Shown here one piece after another: positions 33,322-44,473 of a stretch of 64,000 bases of DNA. Origin of the DNA: Cunninghamia lanceolata (Eukaryota; Streptophyta; Pinopsida; Cupressales; Cupressaceae); assembly GCA_027924645.1 (NCBI GenBank), contig BSBN01000334.1, positions 2,232,001 to 2,296,000 on the forward strand, read 5' to 3'. A program made the position numbers and the translations under genes. The stretch's first letter is position 1. Each line of letters starts with the position of its first letter. The notes beneath the pieces were generated by a model. The model was given only the letters and a program-made list of their open reading frames with translations. It was not told the DNA's origin and did not search any database.

Positions 33322-34605
33322 CTAACAAGTGACAGAACTACCCAGAATAGTCCTGAATCTAATTGGGGTTCCTTTGTGCAAGAAGAAATGTGTAGAATTT
33401 AACTTTGTTTGTGACGTCATATGTGGTTTTGCAACGAGGCAAATGTCTCTTTGAATCTCATCATTTGGTAGAGGTGAAACTTCATCAAGAAGAAGACAAT
33501 AACCATTTACCAAAATAGTAAATAAATCAGGTCTTGAATCTTCCTCTATTTCAACATTTTCTCCATGATCTGCTACAAGCCTTACAAATGAATCTTGCAT
33601 TTTCTCAATTACAAGATCTTCCTCATTTAGTAGCTGATAGCCTTGTTTTAAAAGTGAGAATAAATCCTCATCATGCCCCAAATGTTGATCATGTATTTCT
33701 CCTTCTAGGTGTGAAAACTCATGGTTGAAATAAAGACACTCACTGTTGATAGACTTTGCAATAGACTCTCTGACATCCTCTTCCTCAAGATAAGCATCAT
33801 TGTTGACCTAGTACTTTTCAACTTCAAAGGCCCTAATGTAGTACTTTCCAGCTTCTAGAAGTGTCATCTCATACTCAACTTCTCAATCTTTTTCATAACT
33901 TGATAGAATCTTTGAATCACATATTGCCACAAGTGCTTGATGCTCAAGATCAGAAAGACACACTGAATAGACAGGGACCACCTTTGTTCTTGTAATCTGA
34001 TCTTTGAAACCCAATTCCTCCTTTAAATCAAAATGAGAAAGAACCTGGTCTATGGCTTCTATGGGCTGATTTGCAACTTTAGAACATTGTGATGCATGAT
34101 TTTCAAAATGATTAGGTCTTTTCTGGCTATATCCAATTTGTTGCTCATAAGAATCTTGAGGCATTAAACATAGGTCAACATGGTATAGGTTTTGACCTTT
34201 TAACTCATTGATCTCATGGGAGAGGGTTTTAATTAGTTCTTTCACATCACTCATCTCCTCATGATTTGTCAAATCATCAAGGAGGGTGGGTGGAATAGAA
34301 TAGGCATGCATTTGACTACAAGAAAGGGTGTGAGATAGGCTATTTGCATGAGGCATCAACGATTTTAAGGATAGAGGAGGTAGTTTACCAGACAATATGA
34401 GATTACTTTCAACTTTAATGGCAAGATCATATGACTGAGGTTGAGTTTCACCTCCTAGGGATTGTATCATGATAGAAATCTCAAGGTCTAAAGCCTTTAA
34501 ATAATACAAGAAAGCAAAGACTGGAGGGGGCCTCATGTCTATAGAAATTTTTTTCCATTCCTTGTCAAATCTTGAATTGAAATCATGCATGGGCTCCATA
34601 GGATG
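33322..34605 (-). pseudogene. Z gag, C-terminal part and acidic tail
   Basis: It begins at the C1 insertion and reads HPMEPMHDFNSRFDKEWKKI and FLYYLKALDLEISIMIQSLG, then DLAIKVESNLILSGKLPP. These are the second half of a retrotransposon gag capsid, continuing the N-terminal half at 41981-41574. The ORF runs to a stop at 33883. A second open stretch (33681-33322), acidic and with DEDLFSLLKQGYQLL and RPDLFTILVNGYCLLL repeats, follows in another frame. No zinc knuckle, protease or RT follows. Confidence 0.8.
34601..34605. repeat. Target-site duplication of C1, left
   Basis: GGATG, repeated exactly at 41569-41573. Confidence 0.9.
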
Positions 34606-35857
34606 TGTTACAAGTAAGAGCCTAACCGGTGTTGTCATTGATGTCAACATACTCCTATTGCATTGATGAAAAGGATTGGATGAGCTGTGTGCTAAGGATA
34701 TTGAGAAAATTAGTCATAATCAGGAACAAAGAAGAACAGTGAAGACAGTAAGGTAAAGATCCAAGATAAGATGACTATTAGAGGATGTGGTTCAAAGGGT
34801 TTGTAGATATGAGTCTTAAGATGATCCAGTAAAGATTTCAAAGGTCCACAAGAATATTTGAAGAAGTTGTGGCTACTCAAGTAAAACTAGTTCCAGCAGG
34901 TGTTCAGAGGTGACAGAGTGACACAGATAGGTCCGGTGGGATCTGGAAATGCAATATCCTATTCTGTGGATTTGGTGGAGTGTTTAGGAAGTCCATGCGA
35001 AGTGACAACTCAATTGGTTAGTGGTTTGGAGGTCCACAAGCATCTATTCCATTGTGACAGTGATGATAGACTGTGTTTTTGAGGTTCTGGATGAAGAAGA
35101 TAAGGATTTCAGTAAACAGATGAAGTACGGATGTTCTTGGTGATTCAGGCAAGCTTGTGGAGGTCTTTGGATCATGTCCAATTCATGTTGGTGGTCTGTA
35201 GTAGATTTTGAGCTTGCAATTGAAGAATAACTTCCAGATGATGGTGTTCTTCCTATAAGTTTGGCCGACCGGATGAATTACACATCTTGCGGATGTTCTT
35301 GTAGATGTTTGCTGACTTAGATGACTATTCCTAAGTCGATGTCTTGTATAAATAAGAAGTTGTAAAGTCATTTCATAGTGTGTCTTGTGGTTATGAGAGT
35401 GTGGTAGCGAGGAAGAGAGTGAAAGGCAGAGCAGAAGTATTGGGCTTAAATGGAATTGATTCAAGCATGGTGAAGATGCTATTCTCCAGTTCAAGCATGT
35501 GATACTTATCATTTTGTAGACAGTGTGTCTCGTGTAGGTAGTGAGCATCTTGTGATAAATGTGCTCGAGCAGTGAGCCCTAATTGGCATGTGCCATTTTG
35601 TTCTTTCTATTCTTCTAATAGAGAATACAATCTTGGGTTAATCACCCCATGGTTTTTCCCTTAACCAGGTTTTCCACATCAAAATCTTGGTGTCTTATGT
35701 GTTGATGTATTTTTGCTCTTAATTTAATGCATTATGTTTCCATGATTGATTTATTAATAAGCTACTAAATCACAAAGAGGATTTAAGTGTTTAATTAGAA
35801 GAAAGTTTTAGACAACTGATTCACCCTCCCTCTTAGTTGTCTATCCTAAATCTAACA
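34606..35857 (+). repeat. 5' LTR of C1
   Basis: Starts TGTTACAAGTAAGAGCC, ends ATCTAACA. It contains GTTGTCATTGATGTCAACA near the start and a TATA box TATAAATAAG at 35347-35356. The ORFs at 34900 and 35183 lie inside it and are not genes. Confidence 0.95.
35347..35356 (+). promoter_or_regulatory. TATA box of the C1 LTR
   Basis: TATAAATAAG, 741 bp into the LTR and kept in the 3' LTR at about 41059-41068. Confidence 0.6.
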
Positions 35858-35859
35858 AT

Positions 35860-35871
35860 TGGTATCAGAGC
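35860..35871 (+). other. Primer-binding site of C1
   Basis: TGGTATCAGAGC, two bases after the LTR, complementary to the 3' end of plant initiator tRNA-Met, the usual copia primer. Confidence 0.95.
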
Positions 35872-35914
35872 TAAGTTCCTCTAAAAGGAGCTTAACTACT
35901 TGAGGAGATCCAGG

Positions 35915-37291
35915 ATGTTGTCCTACAAGAAGGATAGTCCAAAGTTTGATGGAACCAATTTTAATCTTTGGAAAAGTCGCATGCAATGTCACTTGTAATG
36001 TATGGGAATGCAATACTCGACCATGGCTATAACAAAGTATACGCCTCCTCAGAATGGCCCAAAATCTGCAAGTGAAATCATAGATGTTGAAAACAATCTG
36101 CGAACTAAAGAAGCCCTTCTAAGCACCTTGTCTGATTCAAAGCTTACAAATGTTGCTGATCTCTAAAATACTTTTGAGATTTGGGAAAAACTGGAACTTC
36201 TGCATGAAAGAGACAAGTATGTTAAATGTGCAAGGATATAGAGTTTGAAAGGGAAATTTGAAAATCTAAAGATGAGAGAAGATAAAAATATCACTACCTT
36301 TATGCCAAGAGTAAATGAGCTTGTTTGTGGCATTAGATGTGCTAGTGGAGTCTTGGATGAAGATGAGATTGTTGGCAAAGTTCTCAGATCCCTTCCTGCT
36401 TCTTATAAAATCAAGGTTGCTACCATTGAAGAATTCAGAGCCCATTCAAGTGTCACAAGAGATCAATTGGTTGGTAAATTGGCTGCATTTGAAATGACCA
36501 AGTTTGGAGATGTCCCCCCCAAGACTGAATCTGCATTCAAAGCTAGTGCTTATGTAAAAGGAAAACAAAGGTTTGATCTAGGACAGAACTCCTCAAGGAA
36601 ACTATCATGGTATGAAAAAGCAAGCAAAGACCTAGAAGAAGAAGAAGCTGAAACTGCTCAGCTTGAAGCCCTTATTGCAAAAAGACTGCCAAGAGGATCC
36701 GGTAAATATGAAGGAAAATTGCCTTTTAAGTGTTTTAACTACAATAAGATTGGTCATTTTGCCTCAAAGTGTCCAGAAAGATTTTCAAGGCCAAATCCTA
36801 ACAGATCGAGGTTCCGAAAGAATTGTTACTATGTTCATGAAGAGGATGATAATGAAGGAGTAACAGATGATGAATTAGAGATAGGAAACAAATCTAGAAG
36901 TGATTGGGTGTTTATTGCCATCAAGGAAAAAGATCCAATGCCCTTTGAATCTGTCAAACATAAAGTTGTAGAAAGATCTCTGGCTGCCCAAGTTGAAGAA
37001 AAGGATGATTGGGTCATTGACAGTGGATGCTCTCACCATATGACAAATGACAAAAGTAAGTTCTTAGACTTGGAAAGGTATGAAGGAGGAGTGGTAAAGT
37101 TTGGTGATAATTCTACTAGTAGAATCAGAGGTAGAGGAACTATTTCTTTTGATGGAAAGAACAAAACCAGTAATGTACTATATGTTGAGGGATTGAAGCA
37201 CAATCTTCTCAATGTTGGACAATTGGTGGACAAGGCTATGATCTCTAATTCAAGAATGGAAAATGCCAGATCCTTGAAAGTTCTGGAATAG
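35915..37291 (+). pseudogene. C1 gag and protease
   Basis: From the ATG at 35915 the frame reads SPKFDGTNFNLWKSRMQ, typical of copia gag. Stops follow near 35996, 36164 and 36239, then an open stretch 36245-37291. The zinc knuckle at about 36727-36770 reads CFNYNKIGHFASKC, with the second Cys changed to Tyr, so zinc binding is likely lost. The protease motif WVIDSGCSHHMT is at about 37010 with the catalytic Asp kept. The frame ends at 37291 where a frameshift moves the reading frame by one before integrase. Confidence 0.9.
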
Positions 37292-40010
37292 AGATTGCAT
37301 TTGGTACTCAGACAAAAGGTAATATATTCCATTTAGTTGGTACTGGTAAAAGTTGTCTATTTGAGCAAATTGATCAGAGTTGCCTATGGCATAGGAGGAT
37401 GTGTCATGTGAATTTTGATAATATCATCAAGATAAGCAACACTCAGGCTGTAAGAGATCTTCCAAAACTGGTGAAACCTACAAATAGCTTGTGCAAAGAA
37501 TGTCAGTTGGGGAAACAAAGTAGAGTCTCATTCAAAAGCAAGGAACAATCTTCTACCAAATTATTAGACTTAGTTCATATTGATCTATGTGGTCCGGCAA
37601 GAATAAGGAGTGTGCAAGGTGATAGATACTTCATGTTATTAATTGATGACCATTCTCAGATGATGTGGGTTACTTTCCTGAAAGAGAAATCATAAGCTCT
37701 TGAGAAATTCAAAATATTCAAGGCTATGGTAGAGAATGAAACTGGGTTAAAATTAAAATGTCTGAGGTCTGATAGAGGTAGAGTATTCACATCCAGTGAG
37801 TTCATAGAATTCTATGAGAAACATGGAATAAAGAGATAGTTGTTTGTTCCTAGGACTCCACAACATAATGGAGTAGTGGAGAGAAAGAACCAGGCCATCC
37901 AAGAAGCATCTAGGACCATGATGATGGAAGCAAATACTCCTCAGATCTATTGGAGAGAATCTGTCAGCATTGCAGTCTATACTCTCAATCGAGTTCAAAT
38001 CAGAAGCAATACCAGTAAGACTCCTTATGAACTTTGGTTTGGCATCACTCCTATTGTGAGGTATTTTAGAGTCTTTGGTAGCAAACGTTACATTAAAAGA
38101 GATGAAGATCTAGGCAAGTTTGATGCTAGAAGTGATGAAGGAATATTCTTGGGTTACTCTACTCAAAGAAAAGCATACTGGTGTTATAACAAGAGACTGA
38201 GAAAGATTATAGAAAGTACAAATGTGAAGGTTGATGAAGGAATTGAAAAACCTTCAAGATTTTATGAATATGATGAAGATGATTAGAATGGTGTTCTGAT
38301 TCAAGGAGCCTAAGCCCCTTCTGAAATTTAGATTCAAACTGATCTAGCAAATTAGGAAGAAGAGATGAGTTATAATGAGCCTGATCAAGAATTAGAAGTG
38401 TAAGAAACTCCCAAAGTTCCTAGGTATGTAAGACTGAACCACTCTGAAGATCAGATCATAGGTGATAAAAGCAAAGGTGTACAAATAAGGAGGATTGCTC
38501 AAGATTTCGATGAATATTGTCCGATATTAAAGATTGAACCTAAGACATTGAATGAAGCTTGCAATGATGAAAACTAGACTAAAGCAATGGAGGAAGAGCT
38601 AATGCAAATTGAGAAAAATCACACTTGGGATCTTGTTCCCAGACCTAGAAACAAGAATGTGATTGGAACCAAATGGATCTTCTAGAACAAACTGAATGGA
38701 GTTGGTGAAGTAATCATAAATAAAGCCAGATTGGTCTGCAAGGGTTACTCTCAAATAAAAGGAGTTGATTTTAAAGAAACTTTTTCTCTGATGGCAAGAA
38801 TTGAAGCAGTCAAATTATTTCTTGCTTTTACTGCCTTTAAGGATTTCAATGTGTATCAGATGGATGTCAAGTCTGCCTTCCTAAATGGTGACTTGGAAGA
38901 AGAAGTGTACATTGAGCAACCGGATGGATTTCAATTGTCTAATCATGGTGATATGGTCTGCAAGTTGAAGAAAGCATTGTATGGACTCAAGCAAGCCCCA
39001 AGAGCCTGGTATGAAAGATTGGATAAGCATATTTTGAAGATTGGTTTTAACAAAGGTACTGCTGACAGTAATTTATACTTCAAAATTGAACATGAAAATA
39101 TCTTGATTGTTGAAGTATTTGTTGATGATATCATTTTTAGAGGAAGAAATAGTATGTGCAAAACCTTTGCAAATCAAATGAAAAGTGAATTTGAGATGTC
39201 CATGCTTGGGGAAATGAATTTCTTCTTGGGTCTACAAATCACTCAAACTAAGAAAGGAATATTCATTTCTCAGACCAAATATGTGAAAGAATTGTTGAAG
39301 AAATTTGGGATGGAAGAGTCAAAACTAATGAGTACTCCCATGGCAATTGGATGTAAATTGAGCAAAGATGATGACTCTCCTAAGACTGATCAGAAAAAGT
39401 ACAGGTCAATGATTGGAGGATTGTTGTATCTCACTCAAACCAAACCTGATATTATGAATGTTGTTGGTCTTGTTTCTAGATTCCAAGCTAATCCTAGAGA
39501 ATCTCATGTCATGGCAATCAAGAGGATTTTTAGGTATCTAAAAGGGACAGTTGAGTATGGTTTGTGGTATCCTAGAGCTCATAATTTCTCTCTTCATGCA
39601 TATACAGATGTAGATTAGGTAGGAGATATGGATGACCAGAAGAGTACCAGTGGTGGAGCATTCTTTTTGGAGAAGAGATTGGTTTCTTGGCTAAACAAGA
39701 AACAAGAGGCAATATCTCTATCCACTATAGAAGCATAATATATTGTAGCAGCAGGTAGTTGCACTCAAGTTTTGTGGATGAAGCAAATGCTAAGAGACAT
39801 CAGAGTGGAGTATGATCAACCTATCACAATCTTCTGTGATAATTCAAGTGTAATAAATATATCTAAGAATCTGGTGTTGCATTCAAAGACTAAGCATATA
39901 TATATCAAGTTTCACTTACTCAGAGGGCAAGTGAACAAGAATGAAGTCAGATTGGAGTTTGTGCAATCCAAGGATTAGATTGCAGATATATTTACTTGCA
40001 TCAGTCTGAT
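37292..40010 (+). pseudogene. C1 integrase, reverse transcriptase and RNase H
   Basis: All parts share one frame. Integrase: LWHRRMCHVNFDNI with CKECQLGK (zinc region, about 37385-37515), then HIDLCGP, LRSDRGRVFTS and TPQHNGVVERKN (D-D-E kept). The linker region (38287-38730) has six stops. RT: YSQIKGVDFKETFSLMARI, YQMDVKSAFLNGDLEEEVY, LKKALYGLKQAPRAWYE and the catalytic VFVDDIIF at about 39115-39140. RNase H: AYTDVD at 39600, SLSTIEA and KTKHIYIKFHLLR. Stops replace conserved Gln, Trp or Glu codons: DVD-TAG for the usual Trp, KR-TAG-LF for Gln. The gene order integrase before RT identifies Ty1/copia. Confidence 0.95.
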
Positions 40011-40316
40011 GGATATCATAGTCATATCTTGTGGTTCGGATTGATGATGGGGAGCTGCTACTCAGGGGGAGCAGTAGGTAGGACTCTGAAATGGTGGAAT
40101 TGCAAGTATGTGCCCTTTGCCATTGATGTCAAAGGGGGAGAGAAGACATGTGAAAAATAAGTGGTGGCTGATCAAAGGGAGAGTAGTAAAGAAAGAGAAG
40201 ACAAATGAATGGTTGTTGGTGATAGGGAGAGTTGTGTCAGTAAAGAAAAGTTCTTGTCTTGATGGTCAAAACAAATTTTCACATCATATGTTGCCATTAA
40301 TGACAAAGGGGGAGAT
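40011..40316 (+). other. C1 3' non-coding tail with two purine tracts
   Basis: TTGATGTCAAAGGGGGAGA lies near 40125-40143 and ATGACAAAGGGGGAGAT ends at 40316 next to the LTR. The second is the polypurine tract. The first may be an upstream copy. The open frame 40108-40377 spans both and is not a gene. Confidence 0.75.
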
Positions 40317-41568
40317 TTTTGCAAGTATGAGCCTAACCAGTGTTGTCATTGATGTCAACATACTCCTATTACATTGATGAAAAGGATTGGATGAGCTGTG
40401 TGCTAAGGATATTGAGAAAATTAGTCCTAATTAGGAACAGAGAAGAATAGTGAAGATAGTAAGGTAAAGATCTAAGATAAGATGACTATCAGAGGATGTA
40501 GTTCAAAGGGTTTGTAGATATGAGTCTTAAGATGATCCAGTAAAGATTTTAGAGGTTTGCATGAAGATCTGAAGAAGTTGTGGCCGCTCAAGTAAAACTG
40601 GTTCCAGCAATTGTTCAGAGGTGACAGAGTGACACAGATAGGTCCGGTGGGATCCAAAAATGCAATATCCTATTCTACGGATTTGATGGAGTGTTTAGGA
40701 AGTCCATGCAAAGTGATAACTCAATTGGTTAGTGGTTTGGAGGTCCACAAGCATCTATTTCATTGTGACAGTGATGACAGACTGTGTTTTTGAGGTTCCA
40801 GATGAAGAAGATAAGGATTTCAGTAAACAGATGAAGTACGGATGTTCTTAGTGATTCAGGCAAGATTGTGGAGATCTTTGGATCGTGTCTAGTTCATGTT
40901 GGTGGTCCATATTAGAGTTTGAGCTTGCAATTGAAGAATAACTTCTAGATGATGGTGTTCTTCCTAAAAGTTTCACCAACCGGATGAATTACACATCTTA
41001 CAGATGTTCTTGTAGATGTTTACCGACTTAGATGATTATTCTTAAGTTGATGTCTTGTATAAATAAGAAGTTGTAAATTCATTTCATAGTGTGTCTTGTG
41101 GTGATGAGAGTGTGGTAGCAAGGAAGAGAGCGAAAGGCAGAGTAGAAATATTGGGCTTAAATGGAATTGATTCAAGCATGGTGAAGATGCTATTCTCCAG
41201 TTCAAGTATTTGATACTTATCATTTTGTAGATAATGTGTCTCTTGTAGGCAATGAACTTTTTGTGAGCAGTGTGCTCGGGTAGTGAGCCCTAATTGGCAT
41301 GTTCCATTTTGTTCTTTCTATTCTTCTAATAGAGAATACAATCTTGGGTTAGTCACCCCGTGGTTTTTCCCTTAACTGGGTTTTCCACGTCAAAATCTTG
41401 GTATCTTATGTGTTGATGTGTTTTTGCTCTTAATTTAATGCATTATATTTCCATGATTGATTTATTAATAAGCTTCTAAATCACAAAGAGGATTTAAGTG
41501 TTTAATTAGAAGACAGTTTTAGACAACTGATTCACCCCCCCTCTTAGTTGTTTGTCCTGAATCTAACA
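40317..41568 (+). repeat. 3' LTR of C1
   Basis: 1252 bp, equal in length to the 5' LTR. The first bases are TTTTGCAAG instead of TGTTACAAG, so the terminal TG is mutated. The end is ATCTAACA. Confidence 0.95.
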
Positions 41569-41573
41569 GGATG
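41569..41573. repeat. Target-site duplication of C1, right
   Basis: GGATG, identical to 34601-34605. Confidence 0.9.
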
Positions 41574-41981
41574 CCTCTTGATGGTAATCAGGTTTTGGGT
41601 GAGAGTGCTGACATCCGTCTTGTCTCTGAATTGATTGTAGATGAGTTCCCCAAGCTGATCCCATCTAATGAATGAACCTGGCTGCAAGCTTCTGTACCAT
41701 TCTTTTGCTTTGCCTTTGAGGGATGATGCCAGCAACAAGAGAGCATGATTCTTAGTTGCAATATTATGAATAGCGCATAAACTAGCTACATCTTGAATGT
41801 GATCTGTGAGGCAAATAGAGCCATCTCCTAGAAAGTTAGGCAGTGCCTTCCAGGCTGTGTTAGGAACTTGACCCTGTTGCTGAAGAACAAGAGGACTTGA
41901 AGCCCAAGTCACAAAAGGTAGATCTCTTTGGATATTTAGATGCACATATATACTAGGGGCTCCCATGATCTGCAGGAACAA
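41574..41981 (-). pseudogene. Z gag, N-terminal part
   Basis: It starts at the ATG complementary to 41979-41981. It holds the first half of a gypsy-type gag capsid: LPNFLGDGSICLTDHIQDVA, LLLLASSLKGKAKEWYRSL and FIRWDQLGELIYNQFRD. It is cut after LITIKRHP by C1. The reading frame continues at 34605 once C1 and one duplication copy are discounted. No internal stop is present in this half. Confidence 0.85.
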
Positions 41982-42123
41982 AGATTTGAGAAAGATTCAC
42001 CGATAGAGTCACCAGATGGATGATTCATGCTCCTATGAGCAAATATTTTTGTGTTTTTCCATCAACATCACAAAATGTAGGGCAAAGTTTCTCTGAAAAC
42101 AAAGAACAAAGTCTTAGAATCTA
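41982..42123 (-). other. Short leader of Z
   Basis: About 140 bp separate the gag start from the primer site. Nothing else is seen. Confidence 0.5.
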
Positions 42124-42141
42124 GTCCCACCGAGCATGCCA
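42124..42141 (-). other. Primer-binding site of Z
   Basis: The minus strand reads TGGCATGCTCGGTGGGAC, five bases from the LTR end. It begins with the TGG complementary to a tRNA CCA end. I do not assign the tRNA. Confidence 0.7.
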
Positions 42142-42146
42142 AAAAT

Positions 42147-44187
42147 TGTTGATGTGTAAATCTGTGGGTGTAATCCAACAGCAACATGGGAAACTCTGAG
42201 ACGTGGGATTGCTCCTCAGAGTGACCTCCAAATTTTAAGGATGCTAGCTCTTCCGTTCTTCAATGGGGGTTTGGGAAAAAGATCAGAAAGGAAACTAGAT
42301 TGTAGAAAACAAATGCCTAATCTAAGGTGATTCTCTAGATTTGAAACTTAGTTTGCACAGTGTTAACTTTGAAGGATTTGACTGGAATTAAAAGAGCATC
42401 AATGCATGGTTAAAACTATTTTAAGAAACATATTAAATAGAGGTAGAATAAATAGAGATATCAGAAATAAGAAATATAAAATAGAGACAATCATATGCTC
42501 ATAACACCATCTCATTATTTGAATAACAACAACTTATAGAGGCAAAAGTTGTTGCACAAAATGACTATTACATTCTCATAAAGGAAGAATTACAAAGGCA
42601 AAAAGAAAGAAAATCTATATTTGCTGCTCCAACTCTCTGATCTGAAAAATGTAGAACTCTAAATGTGTCTAAAGAACTCCTTCCATGATACTGACGGATC
42701 TATATTTATAGCCCCAAAAACCTAACAAATTATCAACTGTCTCTCTGAAAATCTGCAACTGACACTCCGCAAAATCCAACATAAAATCTAGCAACAAATC
42801 CATTATTTGAAACTGAACTACTGTTTTTGTTTTGCCCATGGCTGAAAAAATATCTATGTGGCATGAAGAAAAAAGGTCTCCCACTACCATCTCTCTTGCT
42901 ATCCTGTAGCTTACTTATAAAAATGAAACATTGCTACTCGTTTTAGGGTTACACCATTTTATTTCCCGTGAGAAAGAAACTATAATAAATTTTATGAGTC
43001 TTATAAAGCCATAGCTTTATTAGCTGGGACCCAACATTTTACTATGAGAAGCTTCTTATTAAATTCCCTCTCACCTGTAGCTTTTATATGAAACTTAAAA
43101 CAAATTACATAGTTGTAAGTAATGGGGCCCCACCATTAGTTTTATCAATAAAAGACTCTTCTCTTATAAAATCTTGTAACATTTGCAATAGTAAAATAAA
43201 AAGAAGCATTTAATTACCCTATTCTTGGACTCCACCATGTGGCTCCTTTCGCATCATTCTTGAGTTCCTTTCTACCACTATAGCCACGTGCTCACCTCCG
43301 TATGATGCTGAGTTACTTTCAAAGTTACTCTCTTTTGATCCGCATCCTGCATGTGTCACTCTCGGCAAAATTCTTATTTCTTTTTATCGCTACTCGGGCT
43401 CCTCTATTTAATCAATAGATTTTTAAAATAATTAATCAACCTTTAAAGTATTCACGTGACCTAATTGATGCAATTATTCAAAATAATTTAACCAAAACTT
43501 TAGTTTCATGTGTTCCGCTTGAACCACGTGGTGGCTTCCACACCAACTTGAGCTGCTCTATTTTCCTTCAGCATCCTGCATGTGGAAGCCTCCACATCTC
43601 CTTCTTTAACTACTCCCAAACCATTGATTCATTTGCATCTTATGGTGGATGTGACTTTAATTTATTGTGTCTCTACTTTCTGAATGGGACGGCTTGCCTT
43701 TCAATAGCTGGCGCACTCATTCTAGATATGGCTGATAACATTTCCTTTTGAACCATACTTGAAACTTAAAGTTGGCACCACCTCTTAACTTTTTTCTAGA
43801 GTCTCTGTGATAAGAGCCAAACCCTTTGATTTAAATGATGCCGCGACTTATAAACTGTGTTTTATTGCTAGAAGTTGTGCTTTGTTCTGAGGAGCGCCAT
43901 CCTTTGACAATGCTCGCTTCTTCTTTTATTTTGATGTGCCTTTGTAATGGTAATGGTTGGCAGCCATGTCCATTTGATATGACTGTGTCTCTACTTGACA
44001 ATAGTGTGCCTCATATTGAATCTGTATTAATTCATAAATAATCTTTGATTCTTGACTGAGACTCATTAAAAGGGAATCTGCACCTTTTATAAAGAATAAC
44101 ATAAACAAAAACCTGTGAAAAGAACCACAAACCCTATCAAACTGTTGTGTATCAAATTTTTTAAGTAGTGTGTAAAATTACACAACA
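42147..44187 (-). repeat. 5' LTR of Z
   Basis: 2041 bp. On the plus strand it starts TGTTGATGTGTAAATC and ends ACACAACA. It matches 30492-32512 along its length. The plus-strand short ORFs in it are not genes. Confidence 0.95.
42701..42710 (-). promoter_or_regulatory. TATA box of the Z 5' LTR
   Basis: The minus strand reads GGCTATAAATATAGATCC across this site. The equivalent spot in the 3' LTR (about 31040) has lost the motif. Confidence 0.55.
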
Positions 44188-44192
44188 GGTCC
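44188..44192. repeat. Target-site duplication of Z, right
   Basis: GGTCC, identical to 30487-30491. Confidence 0.85.
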
Positions 44193-44473
44193 CTTGAATA
44201 GAGTGGCTACAGGTGCTATCAATGATCTTCAACTAGTTATGAGGAAGCTTATTCGATGGAGCCTAATGGTGATGGTATTTGGTGTTTTTTTTGTTATATA
44301 TATATTTGATTTTTCTTTATTTACAAGGATTATAGAAAATCATACCTAAGGAGTGAATGTAGACAAGCTTGTGGCTTCATCTATTGCATATTACTAGGAG
44401 CAACTATGATTGGTATGCATGTTGCATCTAGTGGGTACTACTGTGAAACTTGTGTATCCATATGTCTTCTCAA
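44193..44473 (-). other. Spacer of U, first part
   Basis: Non-coding sequence directly downstream of the U integrase stop. It joins 30491 downward when Z is removed. A GTGGCTACAGGTG word near 44203 belongs to the short repeat series seen at 30390-30491. Confidence 0.55.

Larger units (their letters stand above)
34606..41568 (+). mobile_element. Element C1: complete Ty1/copia retrotransposon inserted in Z gag
   Basis: LTRs of 1252 bp each (34606-35857 and 40317-41568), an exact 5 bp duplication GGATG, a tRNA-iMet-type primer site, gag, protease, integrase, RT and RNase H in copia order, and a polypurine tract. By eye the first 270 bp of the two LTRs differ at roughly 7 percent of positions, mostly transitions. 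About 15 in-frame stops and one frameshift make it inactive. Confidence 0.95.
30492..44187 (-). mobile_element. Element Z: gag-only LTR retrotransposon carrying copia C1
   Basis: LTRs of 2021 bp (30492-32512) and 2041 bp (42147-44187) bound it, with the 5 bp duplication GGTCC. Removing C1 leaves an internal region of only about 2.7 kb. It codes for a gypsy-type gag and an unidentified tail, with no protease, RT or integrase. The gag is on the minus strand and the primer site lies beside 42147, so the 5' LTR is 44187-42147. This fits a non-autonomous, gag-containing terminal-repeat element. Confidence 0.9.
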
